From Aphidius gifuensis (taxonomy: Eukaryota > Arthropoda > Insecta > Hymenoptera > Braconidae), in contig NC_057788.1 of the NCBI RefSeq assembly GCF_014905175.1, positions 17,764,154 through 17,828,153 on the forward strand: DNA of 64,000 nt, written 5' to 3'. Positions 12,386 through 24,163 of this stretch are shown here, in pieces (position 1 is the first letter of the stretch; each line of letters begins with the position of its first letter). Position numbers and translations under genes: made by a program. The notes under the pieces were generated by a model. The model was not told the origin of the DNA. It saw only the letters and a list, made by a program, of their open reading frames with translations, and searched no databases.

Positions 12386-14655
12386 GTAATAACGGTGAAG
12401 AGGAAATAGAAGAAGACGACTTCCTTACACGTGACAAGCAAAACATACGACAAGAGACAGTAACATCCCGTACAACAACAATAACAGCAGGTACAACGGG
12501 AACATTTGGTACATCGGCATCTCAAAGCCGATATTATAATCAAGGAGTCGCGATGCGATATTATAGATTATGGATATACGCTTGTAACGTAGTACTACTC
12601 GGTAGTGCACTTGGATTAGCATTTGCTCTTCTAAGATCACTTGTATTCACACGTGATCCCCGTCGTTATTTAGTTCCAGGTGTACCAAGAGTACTTGATC
12701 CAACAGCACTTTATGCATACTTGGCATTAGCAACACAATTAGGTCTTGTTCAATTGCTTGGCTGTATTGCAGCAAGAAGACTCAGTGCAAAATTATTAAA
12801 TGCTTATTGGGTATTATTACTTGCATTATTATTCGGTGATGCAATAATTGGTGTTGCTTGGGTTTTTAAGTTTGAAAGAATAAGAGCTGAACTAAGACCA
12901 ACATTGAGATTAAAATTACAATTGGATTATGGAAATGATTTAAAATTTAGTGATGATTGGGATAGATTACAAAGAGATTTTTCATGTTGTGGTGTTACTG
13001 GACCAAATGATTATTTAACACATAACTATCCAGAAACATGTTGTCCAATTGATATGAAATATCAAAGTGCCAATCATAATGAGACTAATGCTGGTTGTCA
13101 TCATCCTTATTTACATGGTTGTGAAGAAAATCTCATCTTATGGATGAGAAAAACAGCTGATTTATTATTCGTAATTGGTTTTTGTGTTATGGCATTTAGT
13201 AAATTATGCTTCCTTGGTATATTGAGATATGAAATACGTGAAATGATACAAAAAATTCAATTACTTAAAGATCCACCACCACCAGCATCAGCAACATTTA
13301 TACAATCATTTTGTCAACCACCACTGGCAGCACAAACAGCTGTTACATCAAGCTGTGGATTATCTATGGGCACTGCAACAGCAACAATAACATCATCTGA
13401 TACCACTGGACACAGTCATATTAATTATAGTGGAACAAGACGTACAACACTGCCTATTGTCGTATCGTCATCGATTGTTAATAACAATCCATCAGGTTTT
13501 GGTAGGACTAATTTTATTCCAGTAACGACGTCTGCCTGCTGCACAGCTTATTCAAGCACCACACCGCAGATCATTCCGCGACACAGTAACAACAAATCAC
13601 TGCCTTTAAAGGCCTAAAAAAAAACATTTTTCCGGTTTTTTATTTTTCTTTTTATATAAAAAAAACAATGATTTTTTTTTTCAATTATAAAAAATGGTAT
13701 CATCGTAACTGTGTGTATTTTTTTTTTTACGCTGGTTAGTTAACAACATATCCTTCTTTCTGATCCTTTTTGACTGAGGTGAAAATGTTTTCTCTATATT
13801 AGCTTTGTATTATTTCGTATAACTCTATTAATAGGCTATAATAAATGCGCTTTCGTCCGTATTTTTTAGAAATTGACCTGGAACGGATTTTCTGAAGTAA
13901 TATAGAGAAATATTTTCACCAGAGGATTTTTTTTTATCAATTTTTTATCAATAACTTTTTTTTTTTATTTCTAGAGTAATGTTTATTTCATTTTACCACT
14001 TTAATTATGATTTATCTGTGATAAATGATAACACTCTAAGTTATAATAAACTATTATAAATTTTTAGTTGTGAAAAATTTGAACTTGGACGATAAAAACT
14101 ATTTATTATGTACCGTTAAAGTATAAAATTGATACATTTTTTAATTTTTTTTTAAGTAGAATTTTTATATATTTTGAGCATGAAACGCGACGACAATATT
14201 CATTACAGTAATACAATTTAAAAAAAGAACCATTTTTTTTTAGTCAAAAATTATTTTCTTCATTAGAGCATGATTAATAACTGATAAATAAAAAATAATA
14301 ATAATTTATATTATTTGTACTTATAATTTTGTCATTTACAGGAAATAATATGCCAGTGTTGGCACAGCCATACGAACAAGATTACAATGGAAAACATCCT
14401 CTTTTGTTCACGAGCAATCTCCAACAAGATGCAGGTGCTGACAGTGATACAAATAGCCATTGTGCACTAATCCTCGAAGAATCAACAACAACACCACCAT
14501 CAATTCAACGTAACTATACAATAAATTCACAAAATGAGAAAAATGCTGGCAACAATAATTATGAAATGCGTGAATTTAATCGACGTTATTTGATGTCAAA
14601 TGGTGGTAGTCCACCAGCAGGAATTAAAATCATTCCACAAAATAGGCGAACCTGA
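11860..14655 (+). CDS. Tetraspanin family membrane protein, long Asn-rich N-terminus
   Basis: The frame is open from 11779, but the first in-frame ATG is at 11860 and a TGA lies upstream at 11767. About 230 residues of Asn-rich, low-complexity sequence precede four membrane segments (roughly residues 238-258, 285-306, 312-336, 435-457). The large loop between segments 3 and 4 has the tetraspanin CCG motif (residues 376-378), a second CC pair and further Cys. Read without splicing, the frame stops at 13617. A donor at 13502 (or 13496) joins in frame to an acceptor before 14342, replacing the last ~38 residues and ending at 14655 (651 residues). Both C-termini look usable. Tetraspanins organise membrane microdomains; the partner and exact orthologue are unknown. 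An N-terminus this long is unusual for the family, and translation might instead start at the Met at 12553. Confidence 0.8.
13774..13925. mobile_element. Small MITE in the tetraspanin intron/3' region
   Basis: Inverted ends GGTGAAAATGTTTTCTCTAT and ATAGAGAAATATTTTCACC, ~152 bp apart overall. The ends resemble the CCCTRGTGAAAATATTTCTC family at 18575 and 46059. Confidence 0.55.
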
Positions 14656-16244
14656 CTATGGAGAACGTGGCGACGAAGGTCGAGTCGTTTTTTATACAAA
14701 TCTAATAAACCAGTCGGGGTTGCTGTGTTTTATAAGTAAGCTTATTATGGTATGAATTTTTCTCTGGTTATAAGTAAACAAATAATGATAATTTATCTGT
14801 AAAACTAGTAAGATTGAAAGATAAAGACTGAATATGTCGGCTTTTTTTTCCTGCATTTATTTCAATTTATAGTTTTTTATTTTTTAATTGTAAATATATA
14901 TATTTACAATTTACAAATATATATATATATACCTATATATTATTATTTTTATTATTGTAGTATGAAAAATATCTAAATTCTAAAGTATATATTACATAAA
15001 TATATACTTGATAGTTAATAACTCCGTAAGCAGAAAATAACTTAAGTCATTAAGATCTATGCCAATGTTATTGTCAAGTCAGAGTAACAAAAAAAAATTA
15101 AGAAATATATTGAAGTTACAGAATTGTGATTAAAAGCCAGTTAAAAAAAATGTAAATAATTTGGGTGATCCTCAAAATGGATGTTAAGTGCCGTTTGTTT
15201 GTAATATTTAAAACTTAATTGCTCTTATTATTGTCCAAATTAACTCAACATGCAAAACATTAACATTGAAAAAAAAAAAACTTGAAGAAGCCAGTAACTG
15301 TCAAACGTCATACAGACTAATTACCACTCGCTTGTTCAGAAAACAATTTAGAACACTAAATAAAACATTACTAATAAAATATTATCATGAAAATTTTTTC
15401 ATGTCGAGACATCATGACTATAACAATAAATCATAAATATTCATTAACTTTTGTTGTCAAACTTGAGTGAACTATAGTTGTGTGTTCATTTCCAATACAA
15501 TGATAATATTATATTTATTATTATTTAAAATTCATGATTTTGCTGTTATCTTCAACACGCACCTCTCTATAGTCTGTGCTGCAAACAATTATCGAGAACA
15601 AAGAAAAAAATAATAAAATTATATTGTTATTATTTTTGCCATCAGGATACTTAGAGTAAATTATATACTTTTTTTTGTTGTGGTCAAATTTGATCTTACA
15701 TTAATTTTCTACGATCAGAATTTAAAAACTACAATAACTTAAAACTAAAGAAATGAGGTGAAAAAAAAAACAATTTATTTCGGCTCACGCAACACATTTG
15801 ACCTCATATTATAACTTGAAAATATGCAAACTGGGTTTTTATGAAATTCAATAATAATAACTTGTGTTTCGTACGATAAAAGGTCAGGCAAAATTAAGTT
15901 TTTTATATATAACTTGGGGCCCAGTTTGACAAAATGAACAAATAATAAATGGAGTTATTATATTTCTAACTATAGGCTTTTTTTTTTTTATTAACTTTAC
16001 ATAATATAAATATTGTAAGTTGATGCAAATTAATAAGTGTAGCTCGATAATATTTTTGAAAAAATATAAACAATGTATATCGAAAAAAATAAATAATTAT
16101 GACAATGCAAAATGATAAAAATTGGTATAAAAAACGCACAAAAAACGCGTAAAAATAATATGAAAAAAATGAGTCAACGAATTTCGGTCAACAGGGAAGA
16201 TGTGATTTATCATGACAAAAAATTTCTACAAAAAATAAAGCAAA
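14656..16244. other. AT-rich region downstream of the tetraspanin
   Basis: No coding exon recognised on either strand. Contains TA microsatellite-like tracts near 14895-14930. It may include the tetraspanin 3' UTR. Confidence 0.5.
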
Positions 16245-16252
16245 CTAATTTT

Positions 16253-18012
16253 GGCATGCTGTTAGATCGACACATTTAAAATTGACACGGGCTAGTTAGA
16301 CACATAAAATTTTCACAAATAAAAAAGACACAAATTAATTAGATACAATTTAGAACGACACAAATTAAATTCACACGTATTAATCGGACACATAATATTT
16401 TAATTATTTTATTAGACACATAAAAATATTGAACTCATAATTAGACACAAATTAATTCGACACAAAATAATTTATAACAAATATAATAGACACATATTAA
16501 TTAATATTAGACACATAAAAATACGACAAAAATAAATTAGACACATTAAAAATAGAAACATTGAAGATAGACACAAAATAAATCGACACGTAATAATCGG
16601 ACACATTAAAATAAAAAACTTCAAAGAACGACACAATAAATTAGACACTATTTAAAACGACACAAATTAAATTTACATGTATTAATCGGACACATAATAT
16701 TATTTTTATAAGACACATAAAAATATTATACTCATAGTTAGACACAAAATAATTCGACACAAAATAATTAATAAAAAATATAATAGACACATATTAATTA
16801 ATATTTGACACATAAAAATACGACAAAAATTAATTAGACACATAAATATAAAAATATCAAAGTTAGACACATAATATATTGACATGTTTTAATCGGACAC
16901 ATTAAAATAAAAGAACGACACAAATAAAATAAAATTGTAATAGTCGGACACATAGATTAGTTTGAGTCCCACATAGACAAATTCGTCTATTACAGTGTGT
17001 CGATAATACAGAAAAAAAATGAGAGATGGCACTGAATGTGTTTTTCTCTTTTTAAATGGTCAACGTTTTAAAAATTGAATTGATTTAATTAGATAACATA
17101 ATTAAATATCACATATTCTTTGTCTTTCAATTATGTTATTTAATTATTTTTGCAATTAATTATGTAATCTAATTAAATCAATTCAATTTTTAAAACGTTG
17201 ACCATTTAAAAAGAGAAAAACACATTCAGTGCCATCTCTCATTTTTTTTCTGTATTATCGACACACTGTAATAGACGAATTTGTCTATGTGGGACTCAAA
17301 CTAATCTATGTGTCCGACTATTAAAATTTTATTTTATTTGTGTCGTTCTTTTATTTTAATGTGTCCGATTAAAACATGTCAATATATTATGTGTCTAACT
17401 TTGATATTTTTATATTTATGTGTCTAATTAATTTTTGTCGTATTTTTATGTGTCAAATATTAATTAATATGTGTCTATTATATTTTTTATTAATTATACA
17501 TGTCGAATTATTTTGTGTCTAACTATGAGTATAATATTTTTATGTGTCTTATAAAATAATTAAAATATTATGTGTCCGATTAATACATGTCAATTTAATT
17601 TGTGTCGTTTTAAATAGTGTCTAATTTATTGTGTCGTTCTTTGAAGTTTTTTATTTTAATGTGTCCGATTATTACGTGTCGATTAATTATGTGTCTATCT
17701 TCAATGTTTCTATTTTTAATGTGTCTAATTTATTATTGTCGTATTTTTATGTGTCTAATAATAATTTATATGTGTCTATTATATTTTTTATTAATTATTT
17801 TGTGTCGAATTATTTTGTGTCTAATTATAAGAGTAATATTTTTGTGTGTCTTATAAAATATTTAAAATATTATGTGTCCGATTAATACGTGTGAATTTAA
17901 TTTGTGTCGTTTTAAATTGTATCTAATTAATTTGTGTCTTTTTTATTCGTGAAAATTTTATGTGTTTAACTAGCCCGTGTCAATTTTAAATGTGTCGATC
18001 TAACAGCATGCC
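16253..18012. mobile_element. Foldback element with ~850-bp arms and 8-bp TSD
   Basis: The whole 1760-bp unit is a near-perfect inverted repeat. The left arm runs from GGCATGCTGTTAGATCG at 16253 to about 17106, and the right arm from about 17155 to 18012, around a ~48-base loop. The 8-bp direct repeat CTAATTTT flanks it exactly (16245-16252, 18013-18020). Each arm consists of roughly thirty short A/T-rich units around GACACA (TGTGTC in the other arm), with a higher-order period of about 300 bp. Long open frames in the right arm are products of the repeat, not genes. A transcript across it would fold into a long hairpin. The superfamily is unknown; 8 bp fits hAT or P. Confidence 0.85.
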
Positions 18013-18020
18013 CTAATTTT

Positions 18021-19378
18021 TAAGAATTAAAAGAACGAAAATATTATTAATAAAAGAAATTGTGTGCATATTTATTGTTGTCATCGTCATTTCACATGAA
18101 CGATCATCTGCAGTTCTAACAGATAATCTTTGAAAAAATCAGACAAGTTTATAAGGCATTTTTTTGAAACTCCTTATCTTCAATAAAATATAAATATTGA
18201 CAAATTTATTAATAAATAAAAACACCATTTTGAAAATGAAATAAATATAGATAGAAAAATCGCCGATTCATAAAATAAGTTATTAGAAATAAATGAAAAT
18301 GTAAATCATTATGAAAGAAAAAAAATTAAGTCGTTTTAGACAATATTTGTAATTAACTTTGTAGAAATAATAAGTAATATTGTATAATGTATACAAAAGA
18401 AAGAAAAAAACAATATATATATAGATATATTACAATAAGATAATAATGATGAAAACTTTGGTAAAATGATGAAAATAAAATAGAAGCTTTGAATAGTGCC
18501 TGCTTAAAAAGAAAAATAAAGAAAAAATACTGTCGCGAAGAATAAAAAAATCAATAAAAAACAAAATTCAACGTCCCTAATGGAAATATTTCTCCGTATT
18601 TACTTCGTTTTCCGCTTTTTTTGCTTTATTTATCTGAATTTTTTTGATATTTCGTATTACACCGAAATTGATCTATCTGAGAAGTTTCAAATTCAGTCAA
18701 TTGCGGAAAAATACGAAAAAGGCGGATTAGTTATTAAAAAAAACTAGAGAAATACAAGAAAATATTTCCATCTAGGGCATAAAGTAAACGATAAAAAAAT
18801 TATAATCAAATAACGTCATGCTGGTTCGTGTATTTTTGTGACATAATTAAAAATAATTTAATAACGATAAAAAAAAAAAAGAAAAATATATAAGAATACA
18901 AAAATGGAATAAACAAAAAAAGAGAAATGAATAAAACCAATAATAGAAACTATCGAGACTGTTTTCCTATATCCTTATTGCTTTGCTTTTTGTAAGATAT
19001 AAAAAATAGATATTTAGAAATCATGAAAATTATAATAAAATGGTCATCAATAAGATGTATTAAAAAAACCGAAATGAAAAAAATATACTGAAGAATTGAA
19101 AAGTAAAAAATTCAGCCACGATAAAAGACATAATAAAAATTAAAACAATGTACTTTGCTAAAGCGCTTACTTTAAGTATCATGTGAAAAAAAAAAATATG
19201 CATAAATATTTACTTAAAATAAGACGAATGTAATTGAAAAAAAAAAAGCATTCAAAAAAATAAACACCTATTTAATACGTATATAATGAGTGCAAATGAG
19301 ATTTAGTATTAAAATTACTCTCATCTTAAAAAAATTTAGTTCATTATGATCGTCATTATTATCCATATTATTACGACA
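18021..19378. other. AT-rich sequence between foldback element and PsuG gene
   Basis: Searched by eye on the minus strand for a PfkB-type kinase exon expected downstream of the PsuG exons; none seen. It contains a MITE at 18575-18777 and is otherwise low-complexity. Confidence 0.5.
18575..18777. mobile_element. MITE with CCCTARTGGAAATATTTCTC-like ends
   Basis: Left CCCTAATGGAAATATTTCTC and right GAAAATATTTCCATCTAGGG are imperfect inverted repeats, and subterminal AAATACGAAAA-type words are also inverted. The 203-bp unit belongs to the same end-type as the elements at 13774 and 46059. Target duplication not resolved. Confidence 0.6.
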
Positions 19379-21025
19379 TTAATACGAAAAAATTTGAAAG
19401 AAAAGAAATTTTTTTATTAACATTACCTGGATTGCTGGCTCCTCAACAGCCAATGTTGTGTCTTCTGTCACCCCGCCAATAACAACTGGAAAACCCAATA
19501 ATTGTTCTTCTCTGGATGACGTCAAAACATTTGTAAATTTTTCTTCAGATAGTTTTGATAATTTCACAGCAATATCAGCAGCCACAGCAGCATTATTTTT
19601 TATTAAAACCTTATCTAGAAAAGTTAAAAAAAATAAATTGAATAATTCAGTTCACATCGTTATTATACTTTTGAATATCATAAAGATAAACAAAATTAAA
19701 AATGATAACTAAAACATTGTGATATTTACTTGCTGTTAAGGATCTTCCTTCAGTCAAGTCAGTAAGTCTTTTAAGTAAATAAGGTGTGACACTTTTTCCT
19801 CGAATACATTTATCATCACACTCTCGAATAGCCATGTCAATAAATTTTTCAATTTCACTTGAATCAAGTGCTACGGATTCTGGGAGTGGAACAGCAAAAA
19901 TAAGGCCAGAATTAATTCCTAAACTTCTTTGAGCTCGAATACATTCAGCAGCTTCATCTGTTGTCAGTATGCTGCTTGGTGATTTAATTGAATCTGATGT
20001 TCTACGACTATAAAATGCTGGAAATGTGTCATCTTCGCCAATTGATATCACAGGAACACTCAGAGTTTCCTATGTATAATACATATAAATATCTTTTATC
20101 AAATAAACAGAAATTGATAAAAAAATATATCATACACATACAAGTTAAATAACAGTCATTGACATAACTCTGTGAAATTATGATGGTCAATGTCTTGGTT
20201 TTATTTGACATTTTCAAAATGATGGGATTTTTTGTAATATATAAGTCGAAAAAAATATAATAAATTTTAGGGATATTGGTACCAGACAATAAACAAAAAA
20301 TAAATTCCAAATCCAATTAATAAAATTGTGTTTGAATTGATGTGTGTTCCCAATGTACTAAATTGGCATTTACCAAAAATTCGAGAGTCTTAGGAATATC
20401 GAGAATTGCCTTGACTCCAGCACAGATAACAGCAACTGGCGTTTTTCCCAAAACCACTAGATCAGAGCTAATATCAAATGTTTGTTCTACACCTCGATGA
20501 ACTCCGCCAATTCCACCTGTGGCCATCACCGATATTCCAGCCAAATGTGCTATTGTCACTGTTCCTCCAACAGTTGTACCTCCATGTAATTTTCCAGCAA
20601 CTAGACTGCAAATATCTCTCTGTGAACATTTTATTGCACTCTTTGGACCACAAGACTCTTCAGCTAAATTTTGTATTTGTGTTTTATTCAATCCTACGTG
20701 AATTTGACCATTTATAATTCCTATCGTTGCTGGAACTGCTCCCTGAATCATAAATTGTTAAATCAAAATACTTGTGAAATTAATGTAGAAAATTTATTGT
20801 TATTACCCGTGTTCTCACAATGTTTTCGACTTCAATGGCAGTATTAAGATTGTCAGGATATGGCATACCATGTGTTATGATAGTTGATTCCAGAGCTACA
20901 ATAGGTTTTTTAGTTTTCATTGCCATAACAACTTCCTCATGGTATTCAAAATTTTTGCTGATGTATCGCTTGAACACTTTAGATACATCTAGAATTTTTT
21001 CCAAATGATTCACCAAGCGTATCAT
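19379..21025 (-). CDS. Pseudouridine-5'-phosphate glycosidase (PsuG/IndA family)
   Basis: Four exons on the minus strand, 20807-21025, 20374-20742, 19730-20069 and 19427-19614, with frames that join exactly. The family reversibly splits pseudouridine 5'-phosphate into uracil and ribose 5-phosphate. Family hallmarks seen are ALESTIITHGMPYP (Glu46), GGTTVGGT, a GGIGGVHRG loop (His155), an Asp-rich segment after it, AGVKAILD with Lys184, and a C-terminal IKNN. In many animals and fungi this domain is fused to a PfkB pseudouridine kinase. Here the last clear exon ends at a donor-like CAG/GTAATG, and no kinase exon lies downstream in the window. Reading through gives 15 more residues and a stop at 19379, with an AATAAA in that stretch. 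The start at 21025 is preferred; the frame stays open to an ATG at 21112, inside repeat-like sequence. Confidence 0.85.
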
Positions 21026-21523
21026 TTTTCGTAATCGAAAAGTAATAAAGTATAGGTATACGGTAGCAGCAGAGTTTGGGTCTTGGGATGTGCGGTATCC
21101 ATTGGTATCCATATCAGCTGGTATATCGGAGGACCCGATATTCTTAACCGATATATTTTTATTCGATATCAGTAGACGTCAAATATCGGATATTCGATAT
21201 CATTTTCAAGGTAACGATCATTCTGAATATTATTCTGAAATCTGAATAACTGACTGAAAAACTTACATACCAACAGGGGTACGATTCATGGGTACGATCA
21301 AAATCTGTTAGGTATTTCAAGATGGCGAACTTCAGTGTTTTATTTGCCATTTTATCGCAATAATAATTTAATCATTTATAGGTTCACATCTAATGAGCCT
21401 GGGGTTGATGGAATCAGAATAAACTATTATATGGATTCTTTTGGAGTTTTATTGGAGAATATTGGAGTGAAGTTAATTTTCTTTGGGAGTTGATAGTTTA
21501 ATGAATATATCAAATAATTAGGA
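21026..21523. repeat. Fragments of dispersed repeats upstream of PsuG
   Basis: 21120-21350 matches one arm of the GATATC-rich hAT-like element at 44127-45001 (shared words such as ATATCGGAGGACCCGATAT and GTCAAATATCGGATATTCGA). 21378-21523 matches the complement of 27420-27600. No complete element ends were found here. Confidence 0.6.
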
Positions 21524-22272
21524 TTTAGGGACGCAGGCAGCCTGGATTTTTTTAATTTTCAACTTTTTCAAGTTTTTTTTTTTTAATTGGTAGATATTTC
21601 TTTGGAGAATTATAATATGCAAAAAAATCCCACTGAGAGTTCTTCAATTTATTATTAAAAAATATAACTTTTCAATTGTTGCTATGCGCTGATTAATCAT
21701 TCCGGTCCATTGCGCATCCCCACTCTCAAATCCCAACGTAAATACATTCCCAGTTAAAAAAAATTCATAGAAACCGCGAAAAAGGGTCAAATACACATCA
21801 AATGCTCATAGATATTATTATTATTCTATGAGCATTTGATGTGTATTTGACGCTTTTTCGTGGTTTCTATGAGATTTTTTAAACTGGGTTGAAAAAGTGA
21901 CAGCATTATTTTTACAATTACTCCAAATTACTCCAAAATTTTGATTTAGAATAAAAAAAGTTTTTGAATATAAATTTATTGTTTTATAATTTAATCTTTA
22001 AAAACCAGGAATACGATAGAGAACATAAAAGATGATAGAGTGCATGGGGGGAGAATTTGGGAGTAGGGATGCGCAATGGACCGAAATGATTAATCAGCGC
22101 ATAGCAACAATTAAAAAGTTATAATATTTTTTAATAATAAATTGAAGAACTCCCAATAGGATTTTTTTGCATATTATAATTCTTCAAAGAAATATTTCTA
22201 CCCATTAAAAAAAAAAAACTTGAAAAAGTTGAAAATTCAAAAAATCCAGACTCTGTCTGCGGCCCTAAATTT
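21524..22272. mobile_element. Inverted-repeat element with ~200-bp arms and a nested hairpin
   Basis: Sequence at 21524-21720 is repeated in inverse orientation at 22066-22272, including GCTATGCGCTGATTAATCAT and the distal AGGGACGCAGGCAG (AGGGCCGCAGACAG at the other end). It is interrupted by a smaller palindrome at 21749-21888. A relative of part of this repeat flanks the MITE at 26388. Confidence 0.65.
21749..21888. mobile_element. Near-perfect 140-bp hairpin MITE
   Basis: Arms run from CCCAGTTAAA to CAAATGCTCATAG and back from CTATGAGCATTTGATG to AAACTGGG, with about twelve bases of loop. Very few mismatches. Shape and size resemble MITE-derived small-RNA precursors. Confidence 0.7.
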
Positions 22273-23007
22273 TTTTTTTTTTCTGAATAAATTATTATTT
22301 GATCATAATATATATTTTTTTTTAAAACTATTTATTTATTGGAAAATAAGGAATATTTGAAAAAATAAAAGAATTTTATTTATTTATATAATTATTTATT
22401 GATTTGTTTATCAAATTAAAAAAATGCCATCTTATGGTAGGCTGCGGTAGGCCATACGTTACTCGGTAGGTAAAGACATCATCACTCTAGTGAAAAATGG
22501 TGAAAACACAAATTTTTTTTTCTAATATAATAGAACCATGGTTTACAAACAAATAAAAATAGAAAAAGAAATCCAAAATAAAAAAAATTAACTGTGTGAT
22601 TCCATAATTTTTCTTGGCTCAATACACCTGATTTTTTTATCCGATTCTTGAAAAAAAGTATCGAGTATAGATACATCGGTCCAAAAAAAGTATCGAGTAA
22701 AAGTACTCGATACTTTCCGATTTAAAATCGGCTTGTCGATACATCGGCAAAAATCGAAGACCACTACAGTGGAGGCCAGTGCAGGCTGAAACTTGAGGTT
22801 ATAAAATTTTACATTGATTAATTGTACGTTCATTGACATAACATAAGACAGAATTGAAGAAATACAAATATAAACAAATTTCGCCAACCGAGGTTCATAT
22901 TGATAAAACTCATTGGGTAATTAGTGATTTAGAAGGAAAGTTCTAGCTTGTATATTAAAGTGAAATTAACATTTTTTTGTTTTTTTTTAGTCTACTCATA
23001 AATAAAA
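22273..23007. other. Intergenic sequence upstream of MRPL22
   Basis: Contains a fragment (about 22640-22770) with GTATCGAGTAAAAGTACTCG and CGAAGACCACTA words, akin to the element near 47796-48320. The 5' UTR and promoter of the ribosomal protein gene presumably lie in 22880-23007. No separate coding exon. Confidence 0.45.
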
Positions 23008-23966
23008 ATGCAGTGTATCAGAAGATGTTGGCAAAGTGTATTGACAGGGTGCAGCTTTAGTTCAAATCCAACAAATCTGACAAGATTTTCAATACCTGGA
23101 GCAAATTTCCATACATCTTCAAAGCTTTCAGATCTAGAAGAAGAGAAAAAAGAAGGTCCTTCTAAATGGCTTACATATAATGAAAAAATTTATCCACCTC
23201 AAGAACTTAGTGAAAAGCCTAGACCAGCAGTTAGTAGATGAAAAATATTCTATATTCATCCAATATACATAATTATTTTCTATGTTTTGAATTGCGAATA
23301 TTAATTTAAATTAATTTTTATTTCAGTTTGTATGTCACATGAAGACAAACATCAAATACAGTCCAAAAACAATGTGGTACGTCTCAGTGCTGGTTCGTGG
23401 ACTTTCAGTTGATGAAGCTATTAAACAATTGAGTCATTGTTTAAAAAAAGGTGCCGTTGCTGCTAAAGAAACAATTCTGGAAGCTCAAAAAATGGCTGTA
23501 GAACAGCACAATGTTGAATTCAAAAGCAATCTCTGGGTTGGTAAGTAAAACATCATTGTTTATATAATTAACTTGTTAACCAATAAGCCCCAGAAAAATT
23601 AATTATGAATTTGGTTTTTTGAACCGCCATAAAGTACTCTCTAAAACGTTTGTACGTCACTCATCTTTGGAAAGCAAATCCTGATTTTAAATTCAAAATT
23701 CCTGATAAAATAATTAGATGATTTTAAAACAAATAACTGTTACAGCTGAATCATTTGTTGGCAAAGGAAAAGTAGTAAAAGGAATAAGAAAACATGCTAA
23801 AGGTAGAATGGGACGAATTAGTTATCGTTATGTTCATTATTTTGTTCGTTTGGAAGAAGGCCAGCCACCCAAGCACTACTTTGGTCCTGAACCCAAGACG
23901 AAAGATCAACTGCTCGAAGATTGGATTACCAAACAGCGAGAACGAAAAATTGCTAATTCAATATAA
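23008..23966 (+). CDS. mRpL22: Mitochondrial large ribosomal subunit protein uL22m
   Basis: Three exons, 23008-23229, 23327-23540 and 23746-23966, join to 218 residues. The protein belongs to the uL22 family and would sit in the large subunit of the mitochondrial ribosome, near the peptide exit tunnel. The N-terminus is basic and Ser-rich with few acids, as for a mitochondrial targeting peptide. Diagnostic stretches are KYSPKTMWYVSVLVRG, LEAQKMAVEQHNVEFKSNLW, and the C-terminal GRMGRISYRYVHYFVRLEEG, which carries the basic loop typical of uL22m. Length matches animal orthologues. All introns are short GT-AG (the first donor is GTTAGT). The gene ends only ~200 bases before the oppositely oriented RpL39, so the two 3' ends converge. 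Confidence 0.93.
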
Positions 23967-24163
23967 GACTTATTTACTGTTAATTAATAAATTGTACACT
24001 ATTAATAAATATCTTAAATAAATAAATGTAAAACAAATTTTATATTCATTCTGAGTTTTTTTTTATTAGAAGTAAGATATCAAACATTGTTCAAATTATT
24101 CGACAATTGAGCAGCATCAGGATGATGGTGACCGCATGTTCGGTTGTGAAATGTTTTTACTCC

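Noticed and set aside
12225..12640. Leu-rich and Ile-rich minus-strand frames
   Set aside because: Antisense of the Asn-rich AAT repeat of the tetraspanin exon.
17617..17885. Two overlapping open frames rich in Cys, Phe and Ile in the foldback arm
   Set aside because: They are translations of the TGTGTC-unit repeat in two frames; no protein features.
14700..19378. Search for PfkB pseudouridine kinase exons downstream of PsuG
   Set aside because: No GGVGRN- or GAGD-type coding stretch found on the minus strand; recorded as absence, not as a feature.
21026..21112. N-terminal extension of PsuG from the ATG at 21112
   Set aside because: The extra residues show no conservation signal and run towards a dispersed repeat; the ATG at 21025 is preferred.
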